35,069 bases of DNA from assembly GCA_029213195.1 (NCBI GenBank), contig JARGNI010000051.1, positions 1 to 35,069 of the forward strand, in the 5' to 3' direction. The translations under genes and the position numbers were made by a program. Shown here in pieces: positions 23,701 through 32,541 of the stretch (positions are counted from its first letter, which is position 1; each line of letters starts with the position of its first letter). The notes under the pieces are model-generated. The model did not search any database and was not told the DNA's origin. It saw only the letters and a list, made by a program, of their open reading frames with translations. The stretch comes from Verrucomicrobiales bacterium. Lineage in GTDB: Bacteria; Verrucomicrobiota; Verrucomicrobiia; Verrucomicrobiales; DEV007.

Positions 23701-25584
23701 TCCATCGGCCACCGTGAAATCCTTGAGATCTTCCGCCGGCGTCTTGATCACCCCCAATCCTCGCCGAGGTGGCTTGGGAGGAGGATCCGCCTTCACGGTG
23801 GATAGCTTCGGGATCGGATAGACCTGGTCCAAGTTTTGTGCCTGCTTCCAGATCACCTCGTCCAGTTCATTGGCCAACCTGAGATGATGAGGAATCTCGA
23901 CGTCATACTCGTAGGGGCGTGCGCGAAGACCATAGTAGTGAATCCCATTGGCCGGTTTGTAGGCCATCGCCACCTCGTAGGCCTTGCGGGAAACCAACTC
24001 TCGCAGGGCCTCCAGTCCGGGGGCGTCCGTATCGATGCGGATCTCTTTGCCATGAAGTCTCTTGGCGAGAAGCTGGCCAATCTCGGCATTCCCCTTTTCG
24101 TTCAGGTGAAGTCCGTTATCGGTGAGCGGTTCCTCGTGTTGGGCGAAAATTTCCTGGCTGGGACCGAAGAGATCGATGAAGCGAACGCCCTGCTCGTCCG
24201 CAATGTTCTGCATCGCCTCGCTGTAGAGCTTGATCGACTGGTTTCGTGAATCAGGATCCGGAAAAACGCCGGCGTCGGATTCCTCGACCGCGGTCGGAGA
24301 AACGAGGACGAGTTCACTTCCGGGATGGCGCTCCCGAATCATTTTCAAGTAGGTGCCCAGATCTCTCTCGAAATCAGGCAGGCCTCCCGCCCCCGCAAAG
24401 GACTCATTCATCCCGAAGCACATCACGACGCGCTCGCAAGGGAGTTGGCTCGAGATGTAACCAAGATGATCTCCAAATTTCGCGGGACGAATCCGGAACC
24501 CGACTTCATCACCTGTATGCGCAAGGGAACGAAAGCGCAGTTGCTTTCCGGGTTCGGCAACCTGGAGAAGGGCTTCAAAGGTTCCGTCTTCCTGGAGCCG
24601 TTCCACGAAGCTGTTGCCATAGAAGAGTGTCAGGCCCTCCGATTCCACTTTGACATCGGAAGGAGCGGCAGGCTTCGGCACTTCGGGCTGACTCCGAGCA
24701 GGCTTCTTCGGTTTCGCCTTTGCCTTCGGTTTCCCGGCAGCAGCAAAGGTGAATGGCTTGATCTCGGTATTCGCATCCGGGACATCGACTCCCGCGGCCC
24801 AGAACACTCCATTGACCATCACTCGCATCGACTGGGGGACGGCGAAATCTCCGACATGGCCCAAAGAGGTGGAAAAGGTTTGGCCGCCCCACTTGTTCTC
24901 CCAGGTCCAGGCAACGGTATCGGTCATCGTCTTCTCGAGTTCGTGGGTGCCGAACTGATTCGTCACCTTTCCCGTTCGCTTCGAATTCCCCGTGCCGACG
25001 AGGAGCGGCTGAATACCTGGTTCGGTTTTCGTTAGATAGAGAGTTCCTGGCGACTCCCAACTCTCCGAATCGACGCCGGTCAGGATGGGGTGCTTCGCCC
25101 CTCCGTCGGCGAGCTTGATTTGCGTCTTCCCGGCGAGATGAATCAGATACGGGGTGCCGAGAGCATCCTTTCCGAAATCGTCATTCCACTTCGCCCGTGG
25201 ATCCTCTTTGGGGTAATTGAAAGCATGCGTGCTCGTCCGGAAACCGACGACCGGTTTTCCAGACTCGAGGTATCTTGTGATGTTGGCGAGCTGCTCGTCA
25301 TCCAGTTTCAAAAATCGGGTGAAGAAAACAGCCACATCCGCTTCCGCGAGCGCCTCGAGCCCAGGCAGTCCTCGTTTGTCTTTCTCCGGGTCCCAGTCAG
25401 GATTGATCACGGTAGTGCGAAACCCGAGCCGCTCCAACTCCGTCGCAAACAGAGGCATCGTTCTCTGCGGGGAGTAATGATGCGTGCCGACCACGATCAC
25501 CGCATGCGGTTTCTCGGCGCTGAAACCAAAGCTCCCAAGCAACAGCAGCGGAGCGAACAAGAGGAGAGCGAATTTGGAACTCAT
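20797..25584 (-). CDS. Giant multidomain protein: ThuA, SGNH esterase, PVC-type propeller, HEAT, azurin-like cupredoxin
   Basis: 1595 residues with a Sec signal (MSSKFALLLFAPLLLLGSFG). In order: a ThuA-like domain (about 24-275); a Lys/Pro/Ala linker (about 282-313); an SGNH hydrolase with G-N-S325, a CFGMNESF block and D489-N-G-L-H493; a PVC-type beta-propeller of the membrane-bound dehydrogenase/heme-binding N-terminal type (about 615-968, from FTVADGFEVNLFA to NGRIWRLT); HEAT-like helical repeats (about 975-1110); a beta-rich linker; a cupredoxin (about 1282-1402) with H1317-N, C1385, H1390 and M1394, which is azurin's C-x4-H-x3-M spacing; and a C-terminal domain of about 190 residues resembling discoidin-like binding modules. 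No CxxCH is present. The frame is intact throughout. It lies 41 nt after the sulfatase/cytochrome giant. De-esterification coupled to copper electron transfer is my inference. Confidence 0.88.
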   Translation of the reverse strand: MSSKFALLLFAPLLLLGSFGFSAEKPHAVIVVGTHHYSPQRTMPLFATELERLGFRTTVINPDWDPEKDKRGLPGLEALAEADVAVFFTRFLKLDDEQLANITRYLESGKPVVGFRTSTHAFNYPKEDPRAKWNDDFGKDALGTPYLIHLAGKTQIKLADGGAKHPILTGVDSESWESPGTLYLTKTEPGIQPLLVGTGNSKRTGKVTNQFGTHELEKTMTDTVAWTWENKWGGQTFSTSLGHVGDFAVPQSMRVMVNGVFWAAGVDVPDANTEIKPFTFAAAGKPKAKAKPKKPARSQPEVPKPAAPSDVKVESEGLTLFYGNSFVERLQEDGTFEALLQVAEPGKQLRFRSLAHTGDEVGFRIRPAKFGDHLGYISSQLPCERVVMCFGMNESFAGAGGLPDFERDLGTYLKMIRERHPGSELVLVSPTAVEESDAGVFPDPDSRNQSIKLYSEAMQNIADEQGVRFIDLFGPSQEIFAQHEEPLTDNGLHLNEKGNAEIGQLLAKRLHGKEIRIDTDAPGLEALRELVSRKAYEVAMAYKPANGIHYYGLRARPYEYDVEIPHHLRLANELDEVIWKQAQNLDQVYPIPKLSTVKADPPPKPPRRGLGVIKTPAEDLKDFTVADGFEVNLFASSEEFPHLINPLQMQFDAKGRLWVCTFESYPVPLPGELSDDKILIYEDTDGDGKADKETVFADGLKLPDGFVIYRDGIVVSVARKLVWLRDTDGDDIADVTEELIRGADDTDTHHGGYLARSPQGDIIFNEALFHRGQFETPYGPVRTKNAATLHLDPTTRKLSIERQTTHPNPWKISFNRWGEALQMFGGGQIIDCDYYNVATPVGTSSSSDMGMPFRDDKGCTLAFVSGSHFPEDWEGGLVTGHLLGKNTVLYTPLEYREGTLVKAATSLPLLTSSNKSFRPADLKFGLDGALYISDFYYPIIGHAQHSIRDENRDYTNGRIWRLTKKGAPLATAPEIAGAGLEELFSLLSHPQVTARELVRYEMEKHSDEEVLALARTKVADAATNEELGLELLWLFERLKDFSEKDLFLQLVTSENLSVRRAAAKSLRAWAPTLGMEAREIATRLVDFGDERMQVSVISAASYLQGQDPFWADFIQAVEAPDGSPIDKMKQLAALYDSPPLSPEFPLLKVAPETSLTHWIGGSREIGGAIYLKSDREQSAILGYRGNPYMNVDANGIPLLRATGSQHSKDGQISVTLEPGINKIEYFSETHGKPKPGAANLYLANLIGEKPEGVTFAADDTEHQSWAKRWEDLYATVTETRIYIKAVPSQLAFNVKSFTVKPGREYQFIFENPDHMLHNLVIVEKGKGTAVGELADAMAAQPDGMAKHFVPESEMILFSTPQIPHGEKFEAKFTTPEELGEYPFLCTFPGHWRVMRGVMIVSDDSVAAHPSARSTPAKSPGQMVSSEGVVIETATAPDAFKKLIPLKKASGMVTTNHKTKNDPIQILTDGKVSPGFGPVFGNGVSDGAYKMDLGEVKPIRAVSSWSHDQAGKRGAQRLRIFGSDSEKDPGWKTANYTELGTIDTTRQVSSKYTAASLRAGEGKNLGTYRWVLWSVSPVTSANENTAYQELAVEIGK

Positions 25585-25625
25585 GAATTTTGGATACTGA
25601 TCTGAAAGATACCGGCCACTGCCAA

Positions 25626-28600
25626 TTACTGGGAAACCTTCTTTTCGTCGACAAACTTGAGATAGGCAATAATGGAAGCAATCTGCTCGGGGCTGAGTCC
25701 GGCACCGAGATCCGGCATGACGGACCTTCCTTCGACATAGCCCGCGTTCTTGATATTCTTGATGGGGAAGGTCTGCGAAGCACCTCCCATTGAGAGCAAA
25801 GTGATGACCCCGCGCACCTCGCTTTTCTTGAAACCCTCAAAGGTCTTGCCGTCCTTGGTTTCGATCTGATAGGAGCGAAATACATTCTCGATCGCTGCGT
25901 TCGGATGAAGGATCGCGGTGATCGCACCGTCGAGATCGCGAGCCGCAAACCCATCGAGGGGCGGCGCAAAGCCTACTCCTTCTCCTCCGATCGCGTGACA
26001 GGTCAGGCAGAGGGATTGAGTGAGAAGCTTGCCATTTTCTGGCTTCGCCATCGGCATGGCCTTTGTGATCGCGGCACCCTTCTCAGCCAAAGCCGCTTCA
26101 TCGATTTTCGAGACATGACGATCGATGACCTTACTCCACTTCGATTCCTCGATGACCGGCAAACTGGTCTTCGCCTTTGCCATTTCAAAAAGGAATTCCT
26201 GAAACGCTCCCTGGTAGGAACCATCGAGTGCGAGATATTGCCCTTTCGGGCCTTTCACCTGGTTGGTCGGAGCAGGAGAATCACTCCATTTTCTCAGCCA
26301 GCCCAGATTCTCCGAAGAGATCTCGCCTTCCATCTCACGAAAATACCGGAGGACCTCGTAGCGAACCGTCCACGACGTTTCGTCTTCGAGAGCTCGGAGA
26401 ATGGGAGAGGCCTCGGCCTGACTCACATTCAAAGAAGTCAGCGAACGGACAACCTCCCGCCGCAGGTTGGGCTCGGGATCCTGCAACAACGCGCCCCAGA
26501 CTTTCTCATCGAAGTGACCGAGATGCTCCAAGGCGCGAAGAAGCGCGATCCGATCTTCGGGCGAGGAATCCGGCATCTGGATTCGTTCGATGAGATTCGG
26601 AACAATCGAAGAATCCCGTCGTTCGGCAATCTGGTTCAACGCCGCCTGCACTCCCCAAGAACTCTCCGAAACAAGCGCCTGAGGCAGATCCTTGGTCGCA
26701 ACCGCAGTGAAGTTGGTCGGATCCCGGCGTTCCTGGCTCTTCGCCCGAACTCGCCAGATCCGGCCATGGCTCTTGTCGCGAGCGGGATGGTCACGCGCAA
26801 CTTCGTTGTGGGAAATGATTCGGTTGTACCAGTCCGCAATGTAGAGACATCCGTCCGGTCCAAAGGAGACGGCAACGGGTCGGAACATCGGGTCCTCACA
26901 AGTCAATAAATCGGCCTCCTTCGTAAACTTCCAGACTCCGCTCTCATCCACCGTTCCGCTGACCGCGTTGATCTTTCCGAGAATGGGATTGGCTACAAAG
27001 AAACGTCCCTGCCACGGTTTCGGAAAGGAACCGCTTTGGTCCTCACAGATTGCAATTCCAGAGAACCCGGTCCCTCCAAGACTGAGATCCTGAGCCGTCG
27101 GCGGATGCAGTGGCGCGTCGGGATGGATGAGGCTCGAGACGAAGCTCGGATAGGAGCTGTCCTGTTCGAAAGGCACGAGGCTGTATCCCCAGTCGTTGGC
27201 CTCATGGATGAAAACGCGACCGAGGCGATCTTCGGCCCACGCCCAGATGTTGTTCATCCCCACGCCGAGAATACGAAGATCGGTTCCGTCAGGAGCGACT
27301 GAGGCAATCAAGGTCTTGTTGAAAGGATGACTCTTCCCGGCAGCATCCATGATCGTTCCGCCGTTGAGAACGCCCTGGGAGAATCCGATTTGCCCGGCTG
27401 GGAGTCGGACCAGTTGGTGTGGCAAGGTGTGGGTGTCCTGGACGCCAAATCCACGCAAGAGTGTGGTTCGCTCGTCGGCGACACCATCTCCATCCGTATC
27501 GGCCAGCTTGAGAATCTCCGGCCCCTGCGCCACGATCGCTCCACCGCCCCAGGGAAGGACTCCCATCGGCATCACCATTCCCTCCGCAAAGACGCGAGCG
27601 GTCTGCGGTTTCGCAAGATGGGGCTGATCGATGACCATGATGCGGTCAGGTCCCGGTTTCGTCCAAATGTCAGGATCGCGATCTCTCGGGTAGGCGGTCG
27701 AGGTCTGGGTCCAAAGCCGGCCGGCATCGTCAAAGGCGAGGCTGACTGGCTTCGGGACACCAGTTTCCTCGCTGGCAACCAACTCGACTTCGAAGCCCTC
27801 GGGAACTCGAAACGCGGCAAGCTGAGCTTGGGGAGATTGCGGCTCGGCATTCGCAGCGTTGCCTTCCTTGATCGCTTTTTTCGGTGCGGCCGAGGCAGGC
27901 GCAACAGGAGCCTTCGAAACCAATGTCGTGGCCTTGGCCCCTGGTGGAGTCAGCGCCACATAGTCGAGACCGAACATATGCTTGGGAAGCGCCTTGGGAT
28001 TGGAACCCGCCATCCGGACTCCCAACTTATGCTGGCCCTGGTCGAGCTTGAGCTTCTCGGCAAGAAGAATATCTCCAGTCAGCGTTACGTCGGGTGAAAA
28101 CAGATCCAGCGGCTCCCCCAGCTTCTCCCCATCGAGAGTAAACTGCACAATTCCGTAATCCCGCGCTTTTGTCAGGGCGACTGAAAGCGAGTATTCACCC
28201 GCCTCGGCAACCGGAAGTGCAAACACGATTTCGTCACCGGGCCTGGCCTCGCGCCACCAGAACTGCTTGCCGCTACTCCATTTTCCTCCTCCTACTTTCG
28301 CCAATTGCTGGACCCGGGGGCTTCCCGCCTTCTTGATCAGCTCGAGGTCTTCGCCCTCAAACTTCATTCCAATCGATTCCACCTTCGGCTTCGCCACCTT
28401 CTTCGTATTCGTGACAGGAAGAGCGGGCCTGTCGGTCTGTCGGTGCACAAAGCATCCCTTCTTATTCCCGGTCAGGACATCAACTCGCCCATCGCCATCA
28501 AGATCACCGACCGTGATGTCGACACCGACTCCCGAGTCATCGTGAATGCGGTGAGGAACAAACGTAACCCCACCCTCGTCTCCACGTGTCGTGCGAAACC

Positions 28601-31097
28601 AGTAGAGCACTGCCGGATCCTTCCCTCCGGGGTCCTTCCCGCCATGCGCAAAATACCGTTTCCCGGTAACCAGATCCACAATTCCGTCGCCATCGAAATC
28701 GGCGAGATTCATCCCGTGAAGTTGGCTGAACGCAATCCCCACGGGAGATTCCTCGACCGTCGCCCCCATGATGAGGTGCTTCTTGAAGTCGATTCCGCCA
28801 TCTGCTGCAGGGACCTGCTCGAACCAAGCCAGCCCATAGCCGTGCGCATTGATCGCCGTGATCACATCCTGATCTCCGTCCCCATCAAAATCATAGGCGA
28901 ACATCTGGCTACCGCCCTTGTCTTCGGAAAAGGCAAAGACATGTTTCTTCCAAAGGCCGCCGCTCGCTGACTGCTCCCACCAACCGCTCTTTTCGAGGAG
29001 ATCGTTCCTGCCGTCGTCATTCACATCGCCAAAGCCGAGACCATGGGTGAACTTTCCGCCGGTGGATTTCGGAGGACTGATCGCCGAAAACTTCCAAGGC
29101 TCCTGAGGTTTGGAGCGATCGGCTGGCGCGACAAACCCGAACTGTCCGTTCATCGAACAAAGAATCTCTTTCTTCCCGTCGCCCGTGACATCGGCCCAGA
29201 CAGGCGATTCGTTACCGACTCCTTCGAAGACGTTGAATCGCTCCCATCGCTTTTTCTCTCCGCCTTTGCCCGGATTTTTATACCAATAGGTCGCTTCCGC
29301 TCTTCGGGGAAACCCTAGCACCAAGACATCTTTCCATCCGTCGCCGTCGATATCGTCGGCATATGAAAAGAAGTTGTTTGAGTAGGCCGCCGTCTTGAAG
29401 GGGTTCGGTTTGTCGATCAATCGCCGCTCCTTGAAATCCGGCCCGAGGAAAAGAAACGGCCCGTAGACCACATCGGTATCACCGTCATTGTCCATGTCCG
29501 CCAATGCCGCGCTTTCCGAGTGAAACTCGTCCAGGAGCTGAAGGGTTTCGAATTCCCTGGCAGTCGCCGGAGGAGCCTTCCGATCCAACAGGGTTGGTTC
29601 GGTGACCTGATCCTGTTGAGTTTCAATATGGGAAACCCGGTAATGCTGGCTCCCTTTGAGCCAGTCGTAGTCTGCATATTGAAAGGCATTCTTTTTTCCG
29701 GTCCAAAGGCCGGGTTGACTGGTTGCCTCATCCCACGCATTCCAATCGGCGAGCATGGTTTGAACCAGCGCTGGCTTGTCCTTTGCAAGGTTGGTCGTTT
29801 CGCTCGGATCGGCTTTGAGATCGTAGAGCTGCGGGCTCTTCCCTTGAATCATCAGCTTGTATTCTCCGTCGCGAATCACCCCGCTCTTCCTCAGATAGGT
29901 CCCAGTCCTCCAATAGAGAGTTTCATGGGGAGCTTCCTCCGACTGCCCCGTCAGATACGGGCGGATATCTTTGCCATCCAGGCCTGCTTTCTTTGGATCA
30001 CCCCCGGCCATCGCGATAGAGGTGGCACCGATGTCGAGTGATGTCACCGGATGCTCGAGAACAGCGCCCTCTGGAAGTTTCCCCGGCCACTTCGCGATCA
30101 TGGGAACACGCAGTCCACCTTCGAACGACGTGCCCTTGGCTCCTTTGAAAGGCCGATTGTCGCTCGTGCGGCCCATCCCACCGTGATCACTCAGAAACCA
30201 GACAACGGTGTTCTCCTCCAGATCGAGCGCTTCGATTTTTGCGAGGACCTGCCCGATGCCATCATCCATTTCATCCACCATCGCGGCATAGATGGATCGA
30301 TGTTCGGGCTTCACTCCGGGAATCGGAGTCATGGAATCCGCGGGATACTTTGCAATGGTTTCTTCCGGGGCTTCCAGTTCCAGATGAGGGGCATTGTAGG
30401 ATAGGAAAAGGAAGAAAGGCTTCTCGTGATTCTTCTCTAAAAAATGGATTCCGGCATCGGTGAGTTCATGGGTGATATACTTCTTCCACTTCACCGGTGT
30501 TCGGTTGTGGAGGACCGGAAGCGTATGCTGCATGGCCCGAACTCCGGCAGGCCTTTTCAGGGGAGTGAATTTCCCATGGTAACTCGGATGATCCAGAGGG
30601 TAGTAGGTCAGCCCACCGCCGAGAAAACCGAACCAGTCATCAAACCCTTTCGCATTCGGATGCTGTTTGTCGGAGGTGCCCATGTGCCATTTCCCGACAC
30701 CGCCGGTCACATAGCCCTGCTGCTGCAACAGGCTGGCGATCGTGTCGATCTCGGGCAAGCCCTGAGCCGGATCGAGGGGTTCCGACACGTTCTTGTAGTA
30801 GCCAAACGAAGCCTGATGGCGACCGGTCAGAAATCCGGCGCGTGAGGGCCCGCACATGTTTCCCGTCACATAGGCGGAGGTGAATCGCACGCCCTCGTTG
30901 GCGAGGTCGTCGATGTGTGGCGTCGGAATGTCTTTGCAGCCATAGACTCCGACATCGGCATAACCCAGGTCGTCTGCCATGATGACGACGATGTTGGGAG
31001 GCTTGCTGCCTGAAGTGTCGGAAGGAGCCGCGAAAATGGTCCCGAGGAACCCTATCAGGAATGTCAGGACTCTGGAAAGATGCGCAGGGGTTTTCAT
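25626..31097 (-). CDS. Giant fusion: sulfatase, FG-GAP repeats, beta-sandwich, PVC-type propeller, HEAT, cytochrome c
   Basis: 1823 residues from ATG 31097, chosen because MKTPAHLSRVLTFLIGFLGT is a clean Sec signal (an ATG 9 codons earlier exists). Domains: type I sulfatase (about 34-480; D42/D43, C82-G-P-S-R, FLSDHGG); seven FG-GAP/VCBS calcium-loop motifs of the DxDxDGxxD type (about 530-880, such as DFDGDGDQDV and DLDGDGRVDV); a beta-sandwich probably binding carbohydrate (about 910-1056, WWREARPGDEIVF to FGLDYVAL); a PVC-type beta-propeller (about 1090-1460); HEAT-like repeats (about 1480-1600); and a c-type cytochrome with C1697-L-T-C-H1701 and likely axial Met1794 (SVMPDLG). No frameshift or stop breaks it. 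Sulfate removal and heme electron transfer would sit in one exported chain; the redox substrate is unknown. Confidence 0.9.
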   Translation of the reverse strand: MKTPAHLSRVLTFLIGFLGTIFAAPSDTSGSKPPNIVVIMADDLGYADVGVYGCKDIPTPHIDDLANEGVRFTSAYVTGNMCGPSRAGFLTGRHQASFGYYKNVSEPLDPAQGLPEIDTIASLLQQQGYVTGGVGKWHMGTSDKQHPNAKGFDDWFGFLGGGLTYYPLDHPSYHGKFTPLKRPAGVRAMQHTLPVLHNRTPVKWKKYITHELTDAGIHFLEKNHEKPFFLFLSYNAPHLELEAPEETIAKYPADSMTPIPGVKPEHRSIYAAMVDEMDDGIGQVLAKIEALDLEENTVVWFLSDHGGMGRTSDNRPFKGAKGTSFEGGLRVPMIAKWPGKLPEGAVLEHPVTSLDIGATSIAMAGGDPKKAGLDGKDIRPYLTGQSEEAPHETLYWRTGTYLRKSGVIRDGEYKLMIQGKSPQLYDLKADPSETTNLAKDKPALVQTMLADWNAWDEATSQPGLWTGKKNAFQYADYDWLKGSQHYRVSHIETQQDQVTEPTLLDRKAPPATAREFETLQLLDEFHSESAALADMDNDGDTDVVYGPFLFLGPDFKERRLIDKPNPFKTAAYSNNFFSYADDIDGDGWKDVLVLGFPRRAEATYWYKNPGKGGEKKRWERFNVFEGVGNESPVWADVTGDGKKEILCSMNGQFGFVAPADRSKPQEPWKFSAISPPKSTGGKFTHGLGFGDVNDDGRNDLLEKSGWWEQSASGGLWKKHVFAFSEDKGGSQMFAYDFDGDGDQDVITAINAHGYGLAWFEQVPAADGGIDFKKHLIMGATVEESPVGIAFSQLHGMNLADFDGDGIVDLVTGKRYFAHGGKDPGGKDPAVLYWFRTTRGDEGGVTFVPHRIHDDSGVGVDITVGDLDGDGRVDVLTGNKKGCFVHRQTDRPALPVTNTKKVAKPKVESIGMKFEGEDLELIKKAGSPRVQQLAKVGGGKWSSGKQFWWREARPGDEIVFALPVAEAGEYSLSVALTKARDYGIVQFTLDGEKLGEPLDLFSPDVTLTGDILLAEKLKLDQGQHKLGVRMAGSNPKALPKHMFGLDYVALTPPGAKATTLVSKAPVAPASAAPKKAIKEGNAANAEPQSPQAQLAAFRVPEGFEVELVASEETGVPKPVSLAFDDAGRLWTQTSTAYPRDRDPDIWTKPGPDRIMVIDQPHLAKPQTARVFAEGMVMPMGVLPWGGGAIVAQGPEILKLADTDGDGVADERTTLLRGFGVQDTHTLPHQLVRLPAGQIGFSQGVLNGGTIMDAAGKSHPFNKTLIASVAPDGTDLRILGVGMNNIWAWAEDRLGRVFIHEANDWGYSLVPFEQDSSYPSFVSSLIHPDAPLHPPTAQDLSLGGTGFSGIAICEDQSGSFPKPWQGRFFVANPILGKINAVSGTVDESGVWKFTKEADLLTCEDPMFRPVAVSFGPDGCLYIADWYNRIISHNEVARDHPARDKSHGRIWRVRAKSQERRDPTNFTAVATKDLPQALVSESSWGVQAALNQIAERRDSSIVPNLIERIQMPDSSPEDRIALLRALEHLGHFDEKVWGALLQDPEPNLRREVVRSLTSLNVSQAEASPILRALEDETSWTVRYEVLRYFREMEGEISSENLGWLRKWSDSPAPTNQVKGPKGQYLALDGSYQGAFQEFLFEMAKAKTSLPVIEESKWSKVIDRHVSKIDEAALAEKGAAITKAMPMAKPENGKLLTQSLCLTCHAIGGEGVGFAPPLDGFAARDLDGAITAILHPNAAIENVFRSYQIETKDGKTFEGFKKSEVRGVITLLSMGGASQTFPIKNIKNAGYVEGRSVMPDLGAGLSPEQIASIIAYLKFVDEKKVSQ

Positions 31098-31134
31098 GGC
31101 TCTTGGGGTTTCGCCGATAGGCAAGCTATCGAGA

Positions 31135-32526
31135 TCAGTAATTCAGCGTCGCTCCTCTTGATGGCTTCTGGCGCTCATTGAGCCACCATTCTTTCGGACC
31201 TTCCTCTTCGATCTGCTTCCAGACTTCGAAGAGCTTCTGCTTCAGCTCTTCGGTCTTCTCGGGCATCTCCTCGGAAAGATCGTTCTCTTCCTTCCAGTCT
31301 TTTTGAATCTCGTAGAGTTGGAACTCGGTCAGGACATCATTTCCGACAATCTTCCAATCGCCGATCCGCAAGGCGACGCGATCTCCGCCCTGGCTGACGT
31401 GGGTCCGCCAGAACAATGGCACTTGCCGCTCGACAGGCTTGCCGTCGAATACGGGCAACAGGCTGACTCCATCGATGGTCCGATTCTCCGGCAACGGAAT
31501 ATCGACGATGTCGAGAATGGTGGTGAAGATGTCCGTGCCGATCACCGGGGTATCGCTGATCGTCCCCGCCTCGATCTGTCCGGGCCAACGCATCACTCCG
31601 GGCACTCGAATTCCGCCTTCGTGACTGCTTCGCTTCCCGCCACGAAGACCACCTGTGGTTCCGCCAAAACGCGCAACGGGTCCGTTGTCGGACGAGAAGA
31701 ACAGCAGGGTATTCTCGGCCGTTCCGGTTTCCTCCAGTGCCTCCATGACCTGGCCGAGGGCGTGATCCAACTGCGTAATGTTCCCCATGTACTTGGCATT
31801 CTCGTGCCCGTCGTAGAGCTCCTGGAACTTCGGGTCGGTCGCGATGGGAGAATGCGGCTCATGAATCCAGACCGATAGAGCAAATGGCTTCTCTGGATCG
31901 CGAACCTCTTCCAACCAATGCGAAGCCTCCTCCGCTACGATCTGGGCCGAGTAGCCGTCCGTCTCACCGACGGGCTCCCCATTGCGAACGAAGTTGTCCG
32001 GCTTCTCGTGACTGGGACTTGCGTTGTTATGCGTATAAAAGACGTAGTCATAGCCATGATCCTTGGGCTGAGGGAACTCGGGCACATTGAATTGCGGGAG
32101 CGAGTTGAGATGCCATTTGCCGACATGGCAGGTTTCATAGCCGATTCCTTTGAGCAGCTTTGGGTAAGTAATTTCACTGGCGCGCAAGTGGGCTTCATGA
32201 TTCCCCGAAAGGTGACGCCATACTCCGTTGCGGTAGGGAGTCCGGCCCGTCAGAATTGCCGAACGCGAGGGTGAACAAACCCCGGCTGCGGAATAACACT
32301 GCGTAAACTTGACTCCCTGCGAAGCGAGCTTGTCGAGATTCGTAGTCTTGATCAGTGGGTGCCCGTAGGTTCCTGAATCCCCCCACCCCATATCGTCGGC
32401 CAGGAAGACAACGAAGTTCGGACGAAGCGGCTTCTTTTCGTCAGCGAAGGATAGCGAAGCCCAGGCCAAGACGACGAGAGCATAGAGGGCGAGGCGGAAT
32501 CCGCGAGATGGTTTCGGTTTATTCAT
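31135..32526 (-). CDS. Secreted formylglycine-dependent sulfatase (type I)
   Basis: A 463-residue protein with a Sec signal (hydrophobic LALYALVVLAWASLSFA, cleavage before DEKK). The signature is C84-S-P-S-R with SAILTGR; D44/D45 lie in FLADDMGWGD and FFSSDNGPVARFGGTTGGLR is a family block. The closest relative in the window by these blocks is the sulfatase at 3289-4719. It is the second gene of the five-gene operon, 15 nt after the first and 37 nt before the sulfatase/cytochrome giant. The C terminus is charged (EEEGPKEWWLNERQKPSRGA). A sulfated sugar substrate is expected but not identifiable. Confidence 0.95.
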   Translation of the reverse strand: MNKPKPSRGFRLALYALVVLAWASLSFADEKKPLRPNFVVFLADDMGWGDSGTYGHPLIKTTNLDKLASQGVKFTQCYSAAGVCSPSRSAILTGRTPYRNGVWRHLSGNHEAHLRASEITYPKLLKGIGYETCHVGKWHLNSLPQFNVPEFPQPKDHGYDYVFYTHNNASPSHEKPDNFVRNGEPVGETDGYSAQIVAEEASHWLEEVRDPEKPFALSVWIHEPHSPIATDPKFQELYDGHENAKYMGNITQLDHALGQVMEALEETGTAENTLLFFSSDNGPVARFGGTTGGLRGGKRSSHEGGIRVPGVMRWPGQIEAGTISDTPVIGTDIFTTILDIVDIPLPENRTIDGVSLLPVFDGKPVERQVPLFWRTHVSQGGDRVALRIGDWKIVGNDVLTEFQLYEIQKDWKEENDLSEEMPEKTEELKQKLFEVWKQIEEEGPKEWWLNERQKPSRGATLNY

Positions 32527-32541
32527 CTGTGGAAAGGTTTG

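Noticed and set aside
28370-29520. Tandem DNA repeat from the DxDxDG motifs
   Set aside because: The seven FG-GAP loops are similar as protein but not as DNA; they are spaced irregularly and are ordinary protein repeats.
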